Source: Stanieria sp. NIES-3757
GTDB lineage: Bacteria > Cyanobacteriota > Cyanobacteriia > Cyanobacteriales > Xenococcaceae
DNA: 64,000 nt
NCBI GenBank assembly: GCA_002355455.1
Contig: AP017375.1
Coordinates: forward strand, 4,517,640 to 4,581,639
Direction of reading: 5' to 3'
Shown: piece by piece, positions 35,364-44,167 of the stretch
Position numbering within the stretch: position 1 is the first letter of the stretch
How the letters are laid out: every line of letters begins with the position of its first letter
Translations under genes and position numbers: made by a program
The notes under the pieces: generated by a model
Seen by the model: only the letters and a program-made list of their open reading frames with translations
Database searches by the model: none
Told to the model about the DNA's origin: nothing

Positions 35364-37292
35364 ATGGAAGGATCTTTTGAATTAACTCTACAAATAGTCA
35401 TTGCCGTTCTTGCAGGCATTAGCGCGCAAGTTATTGCCGAATATCTTAAAGTACCCAGTATAGTTTTTTTACTACTATTCGGAATTCTTTTAGGTTCTGA
35501 CGGCTTAAATGTGCTTCACCCTCATCATTTGGGGATGGGTTTAGAAGTTCTTGTCGCTTTAGCAGTTGCCATTATTTTATTTGAAGGAGGTCTAAATTTA
35601 GAATTACGTGAGTTAGATCGAGTTTCAGGAAGCTTGCGTAATTTAGTTACAATCGGAACTTTGATTACTTTAATCGGTGGTGGTATTGCTGCTCACTATT
35701 TAGCAGAGTTTCCTTGGTCGATATCTTTTCTGTATGCTTCTTTAGTAGTAGTTACTGGTCCGACCGTAATCAGTCCTTTATTAAAACAAGTTCGGGTTGA
35801 CCGACAAGTCGCTACTTTACTAGAAGGAGAAGGTGTTTTAATCGATCCCGTAGGAGCAATTTTAGCTGTAGTAGTACTCAATACGATCCTTAATAGTAAT
35901 GCTGCACCAATCACCATCGTAAGTGGACTAATTTTACGTTTAGGTATTGGTGCGCTGATTGGAGTTGCTGGTGGCTGGTTACTTGGTTTATTGCTCAAAC
36001 AAGCTAACTTTTTGTCAGAAGATTTAAAAAATTTAGTTGTCTTGGCAGGAGTTTGGGGTTTATTCGTTCTCTCACAAACAATAAGAAGTGAGTCTGGACT
36101 AATGGCAACAGTTGTTGCTGGTATTGTTGTTAAAGCTTCTTCCCTGCCAGAAGAAAGATTACTCAAACGATTTAAAGGACAATTAACAGTTCTTTGCGTT
36201 TCAGTTTTATTTGTTTTATTGGCAGCAGATTTATCAATTGATAGTGTTTTTGCTTTGGGTTGGGGTAGTCTTTTGGCAGTATTTGCATTGATGCTAATTG
36301 TTCGTCCCCTCAGCGTGGCATTTTGCACTTGGAATAGTGATTTAAACTGGCGACAAAAAGTATTTTTAGCTTGGATTGCTCCCAAAGGAATAGTTTCTGC
36401 TTCTGTCGCTTCTTTATTTGCTATTTTGCTTACTGATAAAGGAATTAACGGTGGTGATGCAATTAAAGCCTTGGTCTTTCTCACCATCATGATGACAGTA
36501 TTTTTACAAGGTTTAACAGCTAGATTAATAGCTAATTGGCTACAAATTACTTCTCATGAAGCAACTGGAGCGGTCATTGTTGGTTGTAATGATTTAGGAC
36601 GTTTACTTGCTCGTCTTTTTAAAGAAGCAGGAGAATCGGTTGTTTTGATTGATACCGATCGCGAAGCTTGTCGAAAAGCAGAAGCAGAAAATTTACCTGT
36701 ATTTCAAAGTAGTGGACTCGATTCGGAAGTTCTCACTGAAGCAGGAATTAACTCAATGGGAACTTTTATTGCACTGACCAATAATGGAGAAGTAAATTTA
36801 GTTTTAGCTCAACGAGCGGTAGAAGAATTTCAGCCACCAAAAGTATTGGCAATTTTTCCTCAGAGTAATCTCAATAATACTAATAGTAAAAGTAAGGTTA
36901 GTCAGGCTTTTATTGCTCAACTACCAATCAAAGTTTGGAATAATTATTTAAACGAGGGGCAAGTCAAGCTGGGCAAAACTGTTCTGAGAGAGCCAGAATT
37001 ATCTTTTCAACAGGCTCATTTACAAGCTTTGATTCGTTCGGGCGAGTTGCTACCTTTATTAGTGAAGCGTAAAGAAAATTTACAAGTAGTCAAAGCCTCA
37101 GAAGAATGGCAACTAGGAGATGAAATTATTTATCTGCTCCACGATCCTAGACCTAAATTACTGAAAAGACTCTCTGGTGGCAATCAATCTTCTCGTTTAG
37201 CCTTGGAAAAGCTCCCCGAAGTCGAAGAAGTTCCGATCGCAGCTCCTGTTATTCAAACTTCAGAATCAACCAAATCAGAAGCTTTACCCTAA
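35364..37292 (+). CDS. Cation/proton antiporter with C-terminal TrkA-N domain
   Basis: 642 residues. The first 395 form about 12 transmembrane helices of the CPA family, with FEGGLNLELRELDR (about 74-87), TGPTVISPLLKQVRV (about 131-145) and LEGEGVLIDPVGAILAVVV (about 152-170); the Asp in IDP is the expected ion-binding residue. A cytosolic Rossmann-type TrkA-N domain follows (about 400-515, VIVGCNDLGRLLARLFKEAG), then a TrkA-C-like part. That arrangement suggests gating by NAD(H) or another nucleotide. It exchanges Na+ or K+ for H+ across plasma or thylakoid membrane; the preferred ion is not readable. No operon partner is apparent. Confidence 0.9.
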   Translation: MEGSFELTLQIVIAVLAGISAQVIAEYLKVPSIVFLLLFGILLGSDGLNVLHPHHLGMGLEVLVALAVAIILFEGGLNLELRELDRVSGSLRNLVTIGTLITLIGGGIAAHYLAEFPWSISFLYASLVVVTGPTVISPLLKQVRVDRQVATLLEGEGVLIDPVGAILAVVVLNTILNSNAAPITIVSGLILRLGIGALIGVAGGWLLGLLLKQANFLSEDLKNLVVLAGVWGLFVLSQTIRSESGLMATVVAGIVVKASSLPEERLLKRFKGQLTVLCVSVLFVLLAADLSIDSVFALGWGSLLAVFALMLIVRPLSVAFCTWNSDLNWRQKVFLAWIAPKGIVSASVASLFAILLTDKGINGGDAIKALVFLTIMMTVFLQGLTARLIANWLQITSHEATGAVIVGCNDLGRLLARLFKEAGESVVLIDTDREACRKAEAENLPVFQSSGLDSEVLTEAGINSMGTFIALTNNGEVNLVLAQRAVEEFQPPKVLAIFPQSNLNNTNSKSKVSQAFIAQLPIKVWNNYLNEGQVKLGKTVLREPELSFQQAHLQALIRSGELLPLLVKRKENLQVVKASEEWQLGDEIIYLLHDPRPKLLKRLSGGNQSSRLALEKLPEVEEVPIAAPVIQTSESTKSEALP

Positions 37293-37409
37293 CGGTAGAT
37301 TATTAATTTTTAAGTTTAAAGCTGAAATAAATAGATTTTTTGAATAATTAAGCCAAATTACTAGCACTATCATATTTAGTAAGAATCCTGATGAAATAGG
37401 AAAATACTT

Positions 37410-37532
37410 ATGGATGTCAAATTATTGATGGTCGTTCTGGCTGGTCTGTTTATCGTTGCTTCTTTGTTTTTTGGGACTAAAAATGGATTTTATGACTCTG
37501 ATAATTATGATGGTAACGGTACTGCTCACTGA
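37410..37532 (+). CDS. ndhP: Probable NAD(P)H-quinone oxidoreductase subunit P (NdhP)
   Basis: 40 residues encoded just after the antiporter. One transmembrane helix (LLMVVLAGLFIVASLFFG) is followed by a short, polar, conserved-looking tail GFYDSDNYDGNGTAH. That size, topology and tail are what I recall of NdhP, a single-helix subunit that stabilises the photosynthetic NDH-1 complex in cyanobacteria. AGGA ten bases upstream of the ATG fits a ribosome binding site. I am confident it is a real gene; the name is less sure, since other single-helix thylakoid proteins are similar in size. Confidence 0.6.
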   Translation: MDVKLLMVVLAGLFIVASLFFGTKNGFYDSDNYDGNGTAH

Positions 37533-37576
37533 TACAAGTAGTTTGAGCATGAAGTTGAGCAACGAATGCCAGACCG

Positions 37577-37729
37577 CTAATTTTTTTTAGGAGTGAGATA
37601 ATCAGGATCAATTTTTGCAATTGGTGGAAATTCTTCTTTCATGCCCCTTGAGCTTTTGATGTGGTTAGCTTGAATTGCAATTACAGGGCTGATTTGTTTA
37701 TTTTTAAGATTGATAGGGGCTGACTTCAT
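37577..37729 (-). CDS. Possible small antisense-side ORF
   Basis: A 50-codon minus-strand frame from ATG at 37729 to TAG. The last 20 residues (RGMKEEFPPIAKIDPDYLTP) look strongly protein-like. It overlaps the start codon of the metallo-beta-lactamase-fold gene on the other strand by two bases. There is no clear ribosome binding site and I know no family. It could also be the tail of a decayed gene. Low confidence. Confidence 0.3.
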   Translation of the reverse strand: MKSAPINLKNKQISPVIAIQANHIKSSRGMKEEFPPIAKIDPDYLTPKKN

Positions 37730-39383
37730 GGATAAGCGTCGCACAGTACCCGCAACTGATACAAATTCTTTATCTTGTCTTCCCTATGGCGTTGGTCATA
37801 GTGATGAAGGAGTTTGTTTGTTAGTGCAAATGGGAGTGCATCGCATTATTTTAGACTGCGGTTTAGAAAGCATCGAATTGTTGCAAAAGCAAAAAACACC
37901 ACCCGCCGAATTTGTGATTTGCTCTCATGCTCATGTCGATCATTGTCGTAGTCTTTCTGCCTTGCATCAAAGTTTTCCCCAGTTACCTATTTATACAAGC
38001 GAGGTGACTGCCAAACTTTTATCTATTTATGAGCAACAACCCAACAGCATCTCTTGGTGTCAAACTGTTCCTTGGCGATCGCAAATTAAATTAGCCGAAG
38101 ACCTCAGTTTTCAGTTATATCCGGCAGGACATTTGCCAGGAGCAGCAGCAATTCTGCTAACTTATGTCACTCAAGAGCGCAATTATAAGTTACTTTATAC
38201 AGGTGATTTTTCTCTCTCCAATTTTCAATTAGTAGAAGGTTTATCTTTAGAAGATTTGAGAGGGATCGCGCCTGATATTTTGATTGTTGAAGGAAGTTAT
38301 GGTACAGTTCGTCATTCCCATCGTCGTCAACAAGAAAAACAATTGATGGAGCGAATTGCTCAAGCATTTGCAGAAGGACGCAATGTTCTTTTACCTGTCC
38401 CACTCATCGGTTTAGGACAAGAAATTCTCAAGTTACTGCGCTCTCATCATCAATTTACTGGTCGTGATTTAGATATTTGGGTTGATGGCAAAATTGCCTC
38501 CGCTTGCGATCTTTATTTAGAACTTTTGCCTCAACTTCCTTTAGCCGTACAAAATTTTGCCAAACATCAATCTTTGTTTTGGGATGAACGGGTTTGTCCT
38601 CGAATGAGAAGATTGACTAATCATCATGACTTGATAGAAAGCAAATTTCCTTGCATTTTGTTAGTTGATGACACTGCCGATCTCAAACAATATTTAAATT
38701 TTACTTGGGGCGATTGGCTAATTTTAATTTCTGAATCTTCCCAGAAATATTTAGATTTAGATGCTGTGAAACTAGCTAACCAATCTTCCTCAAAAGTTGC
38801 CCTAGAAACTTATTTGCTAGCAGAACATAGTGATGGACGTAATACCACTCAGTTAATTCATAATTTACGACCGCAACATGTAATTTTTGTTCATGGTTCT
38901 CCTAACTATTTGATGGATCTAACCAGTTTAGAAGAATTACGTAATCGCTATCAACTACATTCTCCATCGGTAGGAAATTTGCTTGAATTACATTTAAGCG
39001 ATCGCTTTATTCAACCAGCGACAACGCCACCTAGTTATTATGAGGGAGAATTAAACGAAGTTGGTTCTGTAATTACTGTGGTTCTTCCTGATGCTTTAAT
39101 TAACGATTCTCGTTGGAATAATTTTGCTGATACTGGAATAGTCGAAGCTCGCTGGCAAGGAGAAGAATTAGTTTTAAGAGGCGTTTCTCAAAGAGAATTA
39201 TTAAATCAAAGTAGTGAACCAAAAACACCAGAAGATGTTGATTGTTGTAACAATTGCTATTATTACGCCAACCAACGTTGTTTAAATCGCATTTCACCCT
39301 TATACGGTTTTAAGGTTATCCCAGAAGGTTGTTGTCCAGTATTTGAACCCTTATCATCAGAAAATAGCTTGGACGAACATTAG
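37728..39383 (+). CDS. Metallo-beta-lactamase-fold protein with a cysteine-rich C-terminal module
   Basis: 551 residues from the ATG at 37728, preceded by AGGGG; a TTG six codons upstream is less likely. Residues about 15-200 hold the metal-binding motif HAHVDH (about 67-72) with PAGHLPGA and YTGDFS further on. The segment DILIVEGSYG...HSHRRQQEKQL (about 185-210) and a later VHGSP fit the RNA-processing (beta-CASP) branch. The last 50 residues add CCNNC (506-510), Cys518 and GCC (534-536), a cluster able to bind zinc or iron-sulfur. A nuclease acting on RNA is the most likely function; the cysteine tail is unusual for that group. Confidence 0.82.
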   Translation: MDKRRTVPATDTNSLSCLPYGVGHSDEGVCLLVQMGVHRIILDCGLESIELLQKQKTPPAEFVICSHAHVDHCRSLSALHQSFPQLPIYTSEVTAKLLSIYEQQPNSISWCQTVPWRSQIKLAEDLSFQLYPAGHLPGAAAILLTYVTQERNYKLLYTGDFSLSNFQLVEGLSLEDLRGIAPDILIVEGSYGTVRHSHRRQQEKQLMERIAQAFAEGRNVLLPVPLIGLGQEILKLLRSHHQFTGRDLDIWVDGKIASACDLYLELLPQLPLAVQNFAKHQSLFWDERVCPRMRRLTNHHDLIESKFPCILLVDDTADLKQYLNFTWGDWLILISESSQKYLDLDAVKLANQSSSKVALETYLLAEHSDGRNTTQLIHNLRPQHVIFVHGSPNYLMDLTSLEELRNRYQLHSPSVGNLLELHLSDRFIQPATTPPSYYEGELNEVGSVITVVLPDALINDSRWNNFADTGIVEARWQGEELVLRGVSQRELLNQSSEPKTPEDVDCCNNCYYYANQRCLNRISPLYGFKVIPEGCCPVFEPLSSENSLDEH

Positions 39384-39400
39384 TTTTTTAGGAGTTTGCT

Positions 39401-39724
39401 TTATTCCTGTTGCCACTCAGAGTTAGCTTCGGGAAATTGAGGATAAATCTGTTCAGCTTCTGGACAATCATCGGAAACAGCTAATTCTGAATTTAACTTC
39501 GAGACAGAAGCTAGTTTTTGAGTTACGGCACCGATACTTTCGAGACGTACCATTTCTTCCCAAGAACTAATTTCATCTTCTTCTTCAGTTTCATAGCGAA
39601 TAGTTACGAGATCTCCCTCGAAATCAACAATACGACCGCTTTCTATCCAGCGTTGCTGATCCCGCAAGAAAATACAAACTTCACGACCATCTTGATAGAG
39701 TTGATAAATCTTGCGGTGTAGCAT
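39401..39724 (-). CDS. Conserved small cyanobacterial protein of unknown function
   Basis: 107 residues. The first 70 are a compact beta-rich block (LHRKIYQLYQDGREVCIFLRD, GRIVDFEGDLVTIRYETEEE) reminiscent of Sm/SH3-like barrels; the rest is acidic and disordered. I recall a cyanobacteria-wide family with the same opening, possibly numbered DUF6679, but cannot confirm. It converges with the metallo-beta-lactamase-fold gene across 17 bases. Start at the ATG preceded by AGGAGAAAC. Confidence 0.6.
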   Translation of the reverse strand: MLHRKIYQLYQDGREVCIFLRDQQRWIESGRIVDFEGDLVTIRYETEEEDEISSWEEMVRLESIGAVTQKLASVSKLNSELAVSDDCPEAEQIYPQFPEANSEWQQE

Positions 39725-39854
39725 GGGTTTCTCCTGTACGAGTAACTCCTCAATCTTAATCTGTTTAAATTTTTCCCTTAATGCTATTGTGACACAATGA
39801 TTGAGGGAATTAAATGATGATTTTAGTTAAAGACAAAAATACTTAGTTAACTTA

Positions 39855-40736
39855 TTAACTTAACTGAGATTGTGACACAATATTGCCAATAAGATCTGCC
39901 ACTACTTTGGGCTGTTCTAGCATTGAAAGATGACCACAATCAGCAACTTCAATTACATTACTATAATTTTGTTTAAACAGGGGATGAAAACTAGCTAAAT
40001 GATGAACATATTTTAATTCCATTACCTGGTCTTGTTTTCCAGCTATAAAATAAACTGGTTGTTGTAGTTGTGCAACAATTTTGGGTAATAGATGAACTTC
40101 GGCTTCCGTCGTCGAATCTAAAAGCGCACCTAGGGCAGCTTTTCGATTAGCTCGAACAAAATCAATTAATCTCTGACGACCCCAACTAATAGTAAGAGGG
40201 CGAGCAACCATCATTCTAGCGAAAATCAAATCTAACCAAGGCAGTTTGCTTAACCAATAAGGGCGAAATTTGACTAACTGCTGACCTACAGCGCGAAAAC
40301 GTTCAAATTCTTCTTTAAGATATATTCCTCCTCCAGAATTTAAACAAATTACCCCTTCGACTCTTGGTTCAATTGCTTTGGCTCCCCAAAGAGCAATACT
40401 TCCTCCTAGAGAATGACCAATTAACCAAACTTTCTCTATATTTAAATGTTGTAATAACAACTCCAAATCTTCAGCATAAGCAGCCAAAGTATAATTGCGG
40501 TCGTTAATTAAACTAGTTTTTGAATCTTTACTTGGTAAAACTTGCGAATCACCAAATCCACGTAAATCGTAAAGTAAACATTGATACTCTGAACTAAGCA
40601 GATCGAGCAAAGGCTGCCAATAATGCCGACTCAAAAGCCAGCCATGAATAAAAACTAAGACGGGAGTGCGAGGTTTGGCAGTCCAAGGTGTTAGCTCGTA
40701 TACGTGAGGAACGCCCAAAATGTCTATAATTGGCAT
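39855..40736 (-). CDS. Alpha/beta hydrolase
   Basis: 293 residues, the classical fold: oxyanion region FIHGWLLS (29-36), strand and turn YDLRGFGDS (56-64), nucleophile elbow GHSLGGS with Ser109, and the likely catalytic histidine in DCGHLSMLEQP near residue 270. A cap region (about 140-200) has no features I can tie to a substrate. Similar to esterase or epoxide-hydrolase/haloperoxidase-type enzymes; cytoplasmic. It shares direction with the gene at 39401 but the 130-base gap gives no firm operon evidence. Confidence 0.85.
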   Translation of the reverse strand: MPIIDILGVPHVYELTPWTAKPRTPVLVFIHGWLLSRHYWQPLLDLLSSEYQCLLYDLRGFGDSQVLPSKDSKTSLINDRNYTLAAYAEDLELLLQHLNIEKVWLIGHSLGGSIALWGAKAIEPRVEGVICLNSGGGIYLKEEFERFRAVGQQLVKFRPYWLSKLPWLDLIFARMMVARPLTISWGRQRLIDFVRANRKAALGALLDSTTEAEVHLLPKIVAQLQQPVYFIAGKQDQVMELKYVHHLASFHPLFKQNYSNVIEVADCGHLSMLEQPKVVADLIGNIVSQSQLS

Positions 40737-41075
40737 ACTCCTATCCTATCATTACTGAAATCGACAAAAGTAGAGACTAGGAAAAAACAAGCAATTTATT
40801 AATAGTCGTTAACAGCAAAAAATTTGCTTATGCGATCGCCTGCTCACTATGCTGTACATTTGGTTTCGCAAATGCACCTGCCGAGTAGCTCGCGTCTTAA
40901 GTCAACTTAATCAAAAAAGTCATGAAAATACGGTTATTGCGGTTATTTTACTGTGGTAAGAACCGTACTTCCTTATCTTGACATTTCTGTTAATTTATAG
41001 TCAGGTTAAACTTTAAATTTATTAAAATTTCTAATCATTATCAGCCAGTAATTACTGTCAAGGAGATCGCTATCA
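40737..41075. other. Intergenic region with a HIP1 site and short palindrome
   Basis: 339 bases between divergent genes. It contains GCGATCGC near 40833 and the palindrome CATTTG/CAAATG near 40857-40874. The dnaJ-like gene has an AAGGAGATC ribosome binding site. No frame of note. Confidence 0.4.
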
Positions 41076-42092
41076 ATGCCTTCCACCGATTTTAAAGACT
41101 ATTATGCTATTTTGGGGGTGAGCAAGACCGCTAGTCCAGAGGAAATCAAAAAACAATTCCGTAAACTTGCCCTCAAATATCATCCTGACCGCAATCCCGG
41201 CGATAAACAAGCAGAAGCTAAGTTTAAAGAAATTAGTGAAGCTTATGAAGTTCTGTCGGATTCCGAAAAACGAGCTAAATACGACCAATTTGGTCAGTAT
41301 TGGCAACAAGCTGGTCAAGGTGGTTGGTCTGGTAGTAGTGGAACTGGGGTTGATTTTGGTAATTTTGACTTCAGTCAATATGGCAATTTTGAAGAGTTTA
41401 TTAATGAGTTATTAGGTCGCTTTTCTACTCCGGGAAACACTAATAGTTCGCGTACTTACTCTTATAATACTAATACTTCAGCTAATCGAGGCAGTAGTTA
41501 TAGTAGTAATTTTGGTGGTTTTGGCGATTTTGAAGGTTTTAGCAATCAAAAAGTTGCGACAGATCGAGAAGCAACTATTCGTCTTAGTTTGAGTGAAGCT
41601 TTTCATGGTGTTACCAAACGCCTCAATCTTGGTAATGAAATGGTAGATGTTCGTATTCCTCCAGGAGCAAAACCAGGTAGTCGTATTCGGGTAAAAGGAA
41701 AAGGACAACCAAGTCCCTATAATCAGACTAGAGGAGATCTTTATCTCAACGTTGAAATACAACCTCATGCTTTTTTCAAATTTGAAGGAGATAATTTAGC
41801 TTGTGAAGTCCCCATTACTCCTGATGAAGCTGTTTTAGGAGCATCGATTGAAGTTCCTACTCCCGATGGTTTAGTAACAATGAAAGTTCCGCCCGGAATT
41901 CGTTCTGGTCAAACTCTACGCTTAAGAGGTAAAGGATGGTCGCTTCCCAAAGGAGGGCGTAGCGATCAGTTGGTACATATTATGATTGCGACTCCCACTC
42001 AAATTAGTGCCAAAGAACGAGAATATTACGAACAAATTCGGACAATTCGCAATTATAATCCCCGCAGTGACTTGCGACAGGTTAGATTATAA
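41076..42092 (+). CDS. DnaJ/CbpA-type Hsp40 co-chaperone
   Basis: 338 residues. The J-domain (5-70) has the HPD triad within YHPDRNPGD (residues about 32-40). A glycine/phenylalanine/serine-rich linker runs from about 75 to 160 and is notably rich in Asn, Ser and Tyr ([17 protein letters not shown]). The C-terminal substrate-binding domains (about 165-330) include [19 protein letters not shown] and [15 protein letters not shown]. The zinc-finger CxxCxGxG repeats of DnaJ proper are absent, so this is a type II (CbpA-like) protein that stimulates DnaK. It is followed by rplU but is separated from it by a structured leader. Confidence 0.92.
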   Translation: MPSTDFKDYYAILGVSKTASPEEIKKQFRKLALKYHPDRNPGDKQAEAKFKEISEAYEVLSDSEKRAKYDQFGQYWQQAGQGGWSGSSGTGVDFGNFDFSQYGNFEEFINELLGRFSTPGNTNSSRTYSYNTNTSANRGSSYSSNFGGFGDFEGFSNQKVATDREATIRLSLSEAFHGVTKRLNLGNEMVDVRIPPGAKPGSRIRVKGKGQPSPYNQTRGDLYLNVEIQPHAFFKFEGDNLACEVPITPDEAVLGASIEVPTPDGLVTMKVPPGIRSGQTLRLRGKGWSLPKGGRSDQLVHIMIATPTQISAKEREYYEQIRTIRNYNPRSDLRQVRL

Positions 42093-42150
42093 AAAATAAC
42101 TTGACATCAGTAATTTTTTTTTAAGATAATAAGAGATTGTGTGTCTAATT

Positions 42151-42222
42151 CCTGCTCGGAACAGGTAAAGGCATCCAAAAGCTAGACTAAATTTAATTTG
42201 AAAAAATTAGTCTGCTACCTGT
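42151..42222 (+). promoter_or_regulatory. Structured leader before rplU with alternative hairpins
   Basis: Upstream of rplU, CAGG (42162-42165) can pair either with CCTG (42151-42154), loop of 7, or with CCTG (42218-42221). The second pairing extends to ACAGGTA/TACCTGT (42161-42167 with 42216-42222). Inside it AGACTAA (42184-42190) pairs with TTAGTCT (42207-42213). These two folds exclude each other. The position suggests an autoregulatory ribosomal-protein leader, but the mechanism is inferred from base pairing only. Confidence 0.5.
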
Positions 42223-42250
42223 ACGGCAATATTTTAGTTAATGCAATTTT

Positions 42251-42631
42251 ATGACTTACGCAATTATTGAAACTGGTGGTAAACAACTACGGGTTGAACC
42301 AGGTCGTTTTTACGATATTGAATTATTACACGTCGATCCCGATGCTGACTATACTGTAGACAAAGTTTTGTTAGTAAGTCACGAGGATGAAGTTACTGTA
42401 GGACAACCTTTCATTGAAGGAGCTACAGTAGAAGGTACAGTCATGGAGCATCGACGGGGTAAAAAAGTCATCGTTTATAAGATGAAACCTAAAAAGAAAA
42501 CCCGCAAAAAAAGAGGACACCGTCAAGAGATTACTCGTTTCATGGTTAATTCTATTAACATGAATGGTTCTGTAATAGCCTCTGCTGAAGTTGAGGAAAC
42601 AACAGCAGCTACTGAAGTTGCTGCGGAATAA
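42251..42631 (+). CDS. rplU: 50S ribosomal protein L21
   Basis: 126 residues. The family opening [18 protein letters not shown] and the conserved basic run [18 protein letters not shown] (about 77-94) identify bacterial L21. The last 25 residues are an Ala/Glu/Thr extension that is common in cyanobacterial and chloroplast forms. It binds 23S rRNA in the large subunit. The gene is followed by rpmA after 34 bases, the standard operon order. Confidence 0.97.
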   Translation: MTYAIIETGGKQLRVEPGRFYDIELLHVDPDADYTVDKVLLVSHEDEVTVGQPFIEGATVEGTVMEHRRGKKVIVYKMKPKKKTRKKRGHRQEITRFMVNSINMNGSVIASAEVEETTAATEVAAE

Positions 42632-42665
42632 AATTATTGATTATATAAGAAGTTAGGAGAAAAAG

Positions 42666-42938
42666 ATGGCTCATAAGAAAGGAACTGGTAGTACTCGTAA
42701 CGGACGCGATTCTAATTCTAAAAGATTAGGAGTGAAACGTTATGGTGGTCAAGAAGTTACTGCTGGTAGCATTTTAGTTCGTCAAAGAGGAACTAAGTTT
42801 CATCCTGGTTCAAATGTTGGTCGTGGTAATGATGATACTTTATTCGCCTTAATTGATGGGGTAGTTAAGTTTGAATATAAAACTAAAAGTAAGCAAAAAA
42901 TTAGCGTTTATCCTGTAACTGAGGAATCTGCTGCTTAA
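42666..42938 (+). CDS. rpmA: 50S ribosomal protein L27
   Basis: 90 residues. It begins [20 protein letters not shown], without the removable N-terminal extension seen in Firmicutes, and has the conserved [20 protein letters not shown] (about 37-56). L27 reaches the peptidyl-transferase centre with its N-terminus. AGGAG just before the ATG is the ribosome binding site. A clear terminator follows. Confidence 0.97.
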   Translation: MAHKKGTGSTRNGRDSNSKRLGVKRYGGQEVTAGSILVRQRGTKFHPGSNVGRGNDDTLFALIDGVVKFEYKTKSKQKISVYPVTEESAA

Positions 42939-42980
42939 TCTTTCTCAAAGTTTACCCTGACTATTCGACAATTAAGTAAG

Positions 42981-43008
42981 AAGCACTCATTAATACGGGT
43001 GCTTTTTT
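42981..43008 (+). terminator. Intrinsic terminator of the rplU-rpmA operon
   Basis: AAGCACTC (42981-42988) pairs with GGGTGCTT (42997-43004), 8 pairs with one T-G, loop of 8, and the T-run continues to 43008. It is 43 bases past the rpmA stop. Confidence 0.8.
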
Positions 43009-43044
43009 AGTTTAATTTGCCTTTAATTTAATCAATTAAATGGC

Positions 43045-44160
43045 TTATTTTGTTGATAAAGATTGCAAGATTTCTCGATTTACTTGGTCAATTGTAGCCA
43101 TAATACTTGATTGATGATTGGCTAGTAGAGAAGCCTTAATTTCTTGCAAATAATCATAAATAGCTTCCCTTAAGATTGGTTTTTCAATGGCAACAGTATA
43201 ATGATAATCCCAAACATCCCAAATAATAATCCCCACTGCCACAATGGGATCGAGTAATTGTGCGCCTAATTTACCTGCTACGACTCCACCTGTTTTTGCT
43301 GCAATTTTTGTACCTGCTTTTCCAGCCATAGAGAGAGCTACTTTACTGCCAACTTTAGTCACTACTGGTATCATTGCTTTGGCTAGTAAATAAGTACCAC
43401 CTCCAGCAATAAATTTCATTGATAAATTAGAAATATTACCTTCGGTATCGGTAATAGTAATAGCAATATCATCTAAATATCTTTCCCAATTGCCTTGAGG
43501 AATTTGATAACTAGCTTGAATTTGAGTGAGATTATTTTCTAATTCATTAATATATAAATTAACCGTATCTCTGGTAATTCTTTCTAACTCTAATTGAGCA
43601 ATTTTGGGACGGAGTACTCTTTTAGTAAATTCGGTTTGAAATTTCTCAGTTATGCTTTCTGCGACTACGTGTTCTGCTGATAAAGTTTCAGGATTAATCC
43701 AATGAGATACTGATGAAGATAACCAAATAAAAGGAGTACTAAATTCAATTTTCTTTTGATTAAAATAATCGAAATACCAATCCAAAAAACTATGATCCAC
43801 TCTCCACATTAGTTTGTCGATCCAAGCATCTAATTCCTTTGCAGCAAATTTTTGGGAATGATTGTAAGCAGTTTTAACTCCAATAGCGATCGCATTATCA
43901 ATTTGAGTCGGGTCAGGCAGAGTTTTATTAATAAATACAATCTGTTCTGGTTGTGGTTGTTTAAAATCAGAAATCTTGCCAATCGAATTAACTAAAAATG
44001 CTTTGCCTATTAAAGGAAAAATTACTACTAAAACAACAATTCCCCAAGCCAAAATAGCCAAATATTTAATTAGTTGAATCCAAGTTTTAAAGCGATCTGT
44101 TTTCTCTGCATAACTGGGATTTGGAGTTAATTGTTTTTGATTTTCATCTGTTTGATTCAT
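43045..44160 (-). CDS. Membrane protein of unknown function, linked to a MacB-type permease
   Basis: 371 residues. One clear transmembrane segment lies near the N-terminus (LIKYLAILAWGIVVLVVIFPLIG, about 31-53). A large soluble part (about 60-250) follows, predicted helical, then a glycine/alanine-rich hydrophobic region (about 255-325; GSKVALSMAGKAGTKIAAKTGG) and a short tail. The Gly/Ala-rich stretch could insert in or line a membrane. I know no family. Its start is 7 bases past the permease stop, so it is very probably translated from the same message as the exporter. Confidence 0.6.
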   Translation of the reverse strand: MNQTDENQKQLTPNPSYAEKTDRFKTWIQLIKYLAILAWGIVVLVVIFPLIGKAFLVNSIGKISDFKQPQPEQIVFINKTLPDPTQIDNAIAIGVKTAYNHSQKFAAKELDAWIDKLMWRVDHSFLDWYFDYFNQKKIEFSTPFIWLSSSVSHWINPETLSAEHVVAESITEKFQTEFTKRVLRPKIAQLELERITRDTVNLYINELENNLTQIQASYQIPQGNWERYLDDIAITITDTEGNISNLSMKFIAGGGTYLLAKAMIPVVTKVGSKVALSMAGKAGTKIAAKTGGVVAGKLGAQLLDPIVAVGIIIWDVWDYHYTVAIEKPILREAIYDYLQEIKASLLANHQSSIMATIDQVNREILQSLSTK

Positions 44161-44167
44161 TCTCAGT

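Noticed and set aside
35696-36490. 264-codon minus-strand frame opposite the antiporter
   Set aside because: Long only because the hydrophobic codons of the antiporter read without stops on the other strand; composition is unlike the neighbouring proteins.
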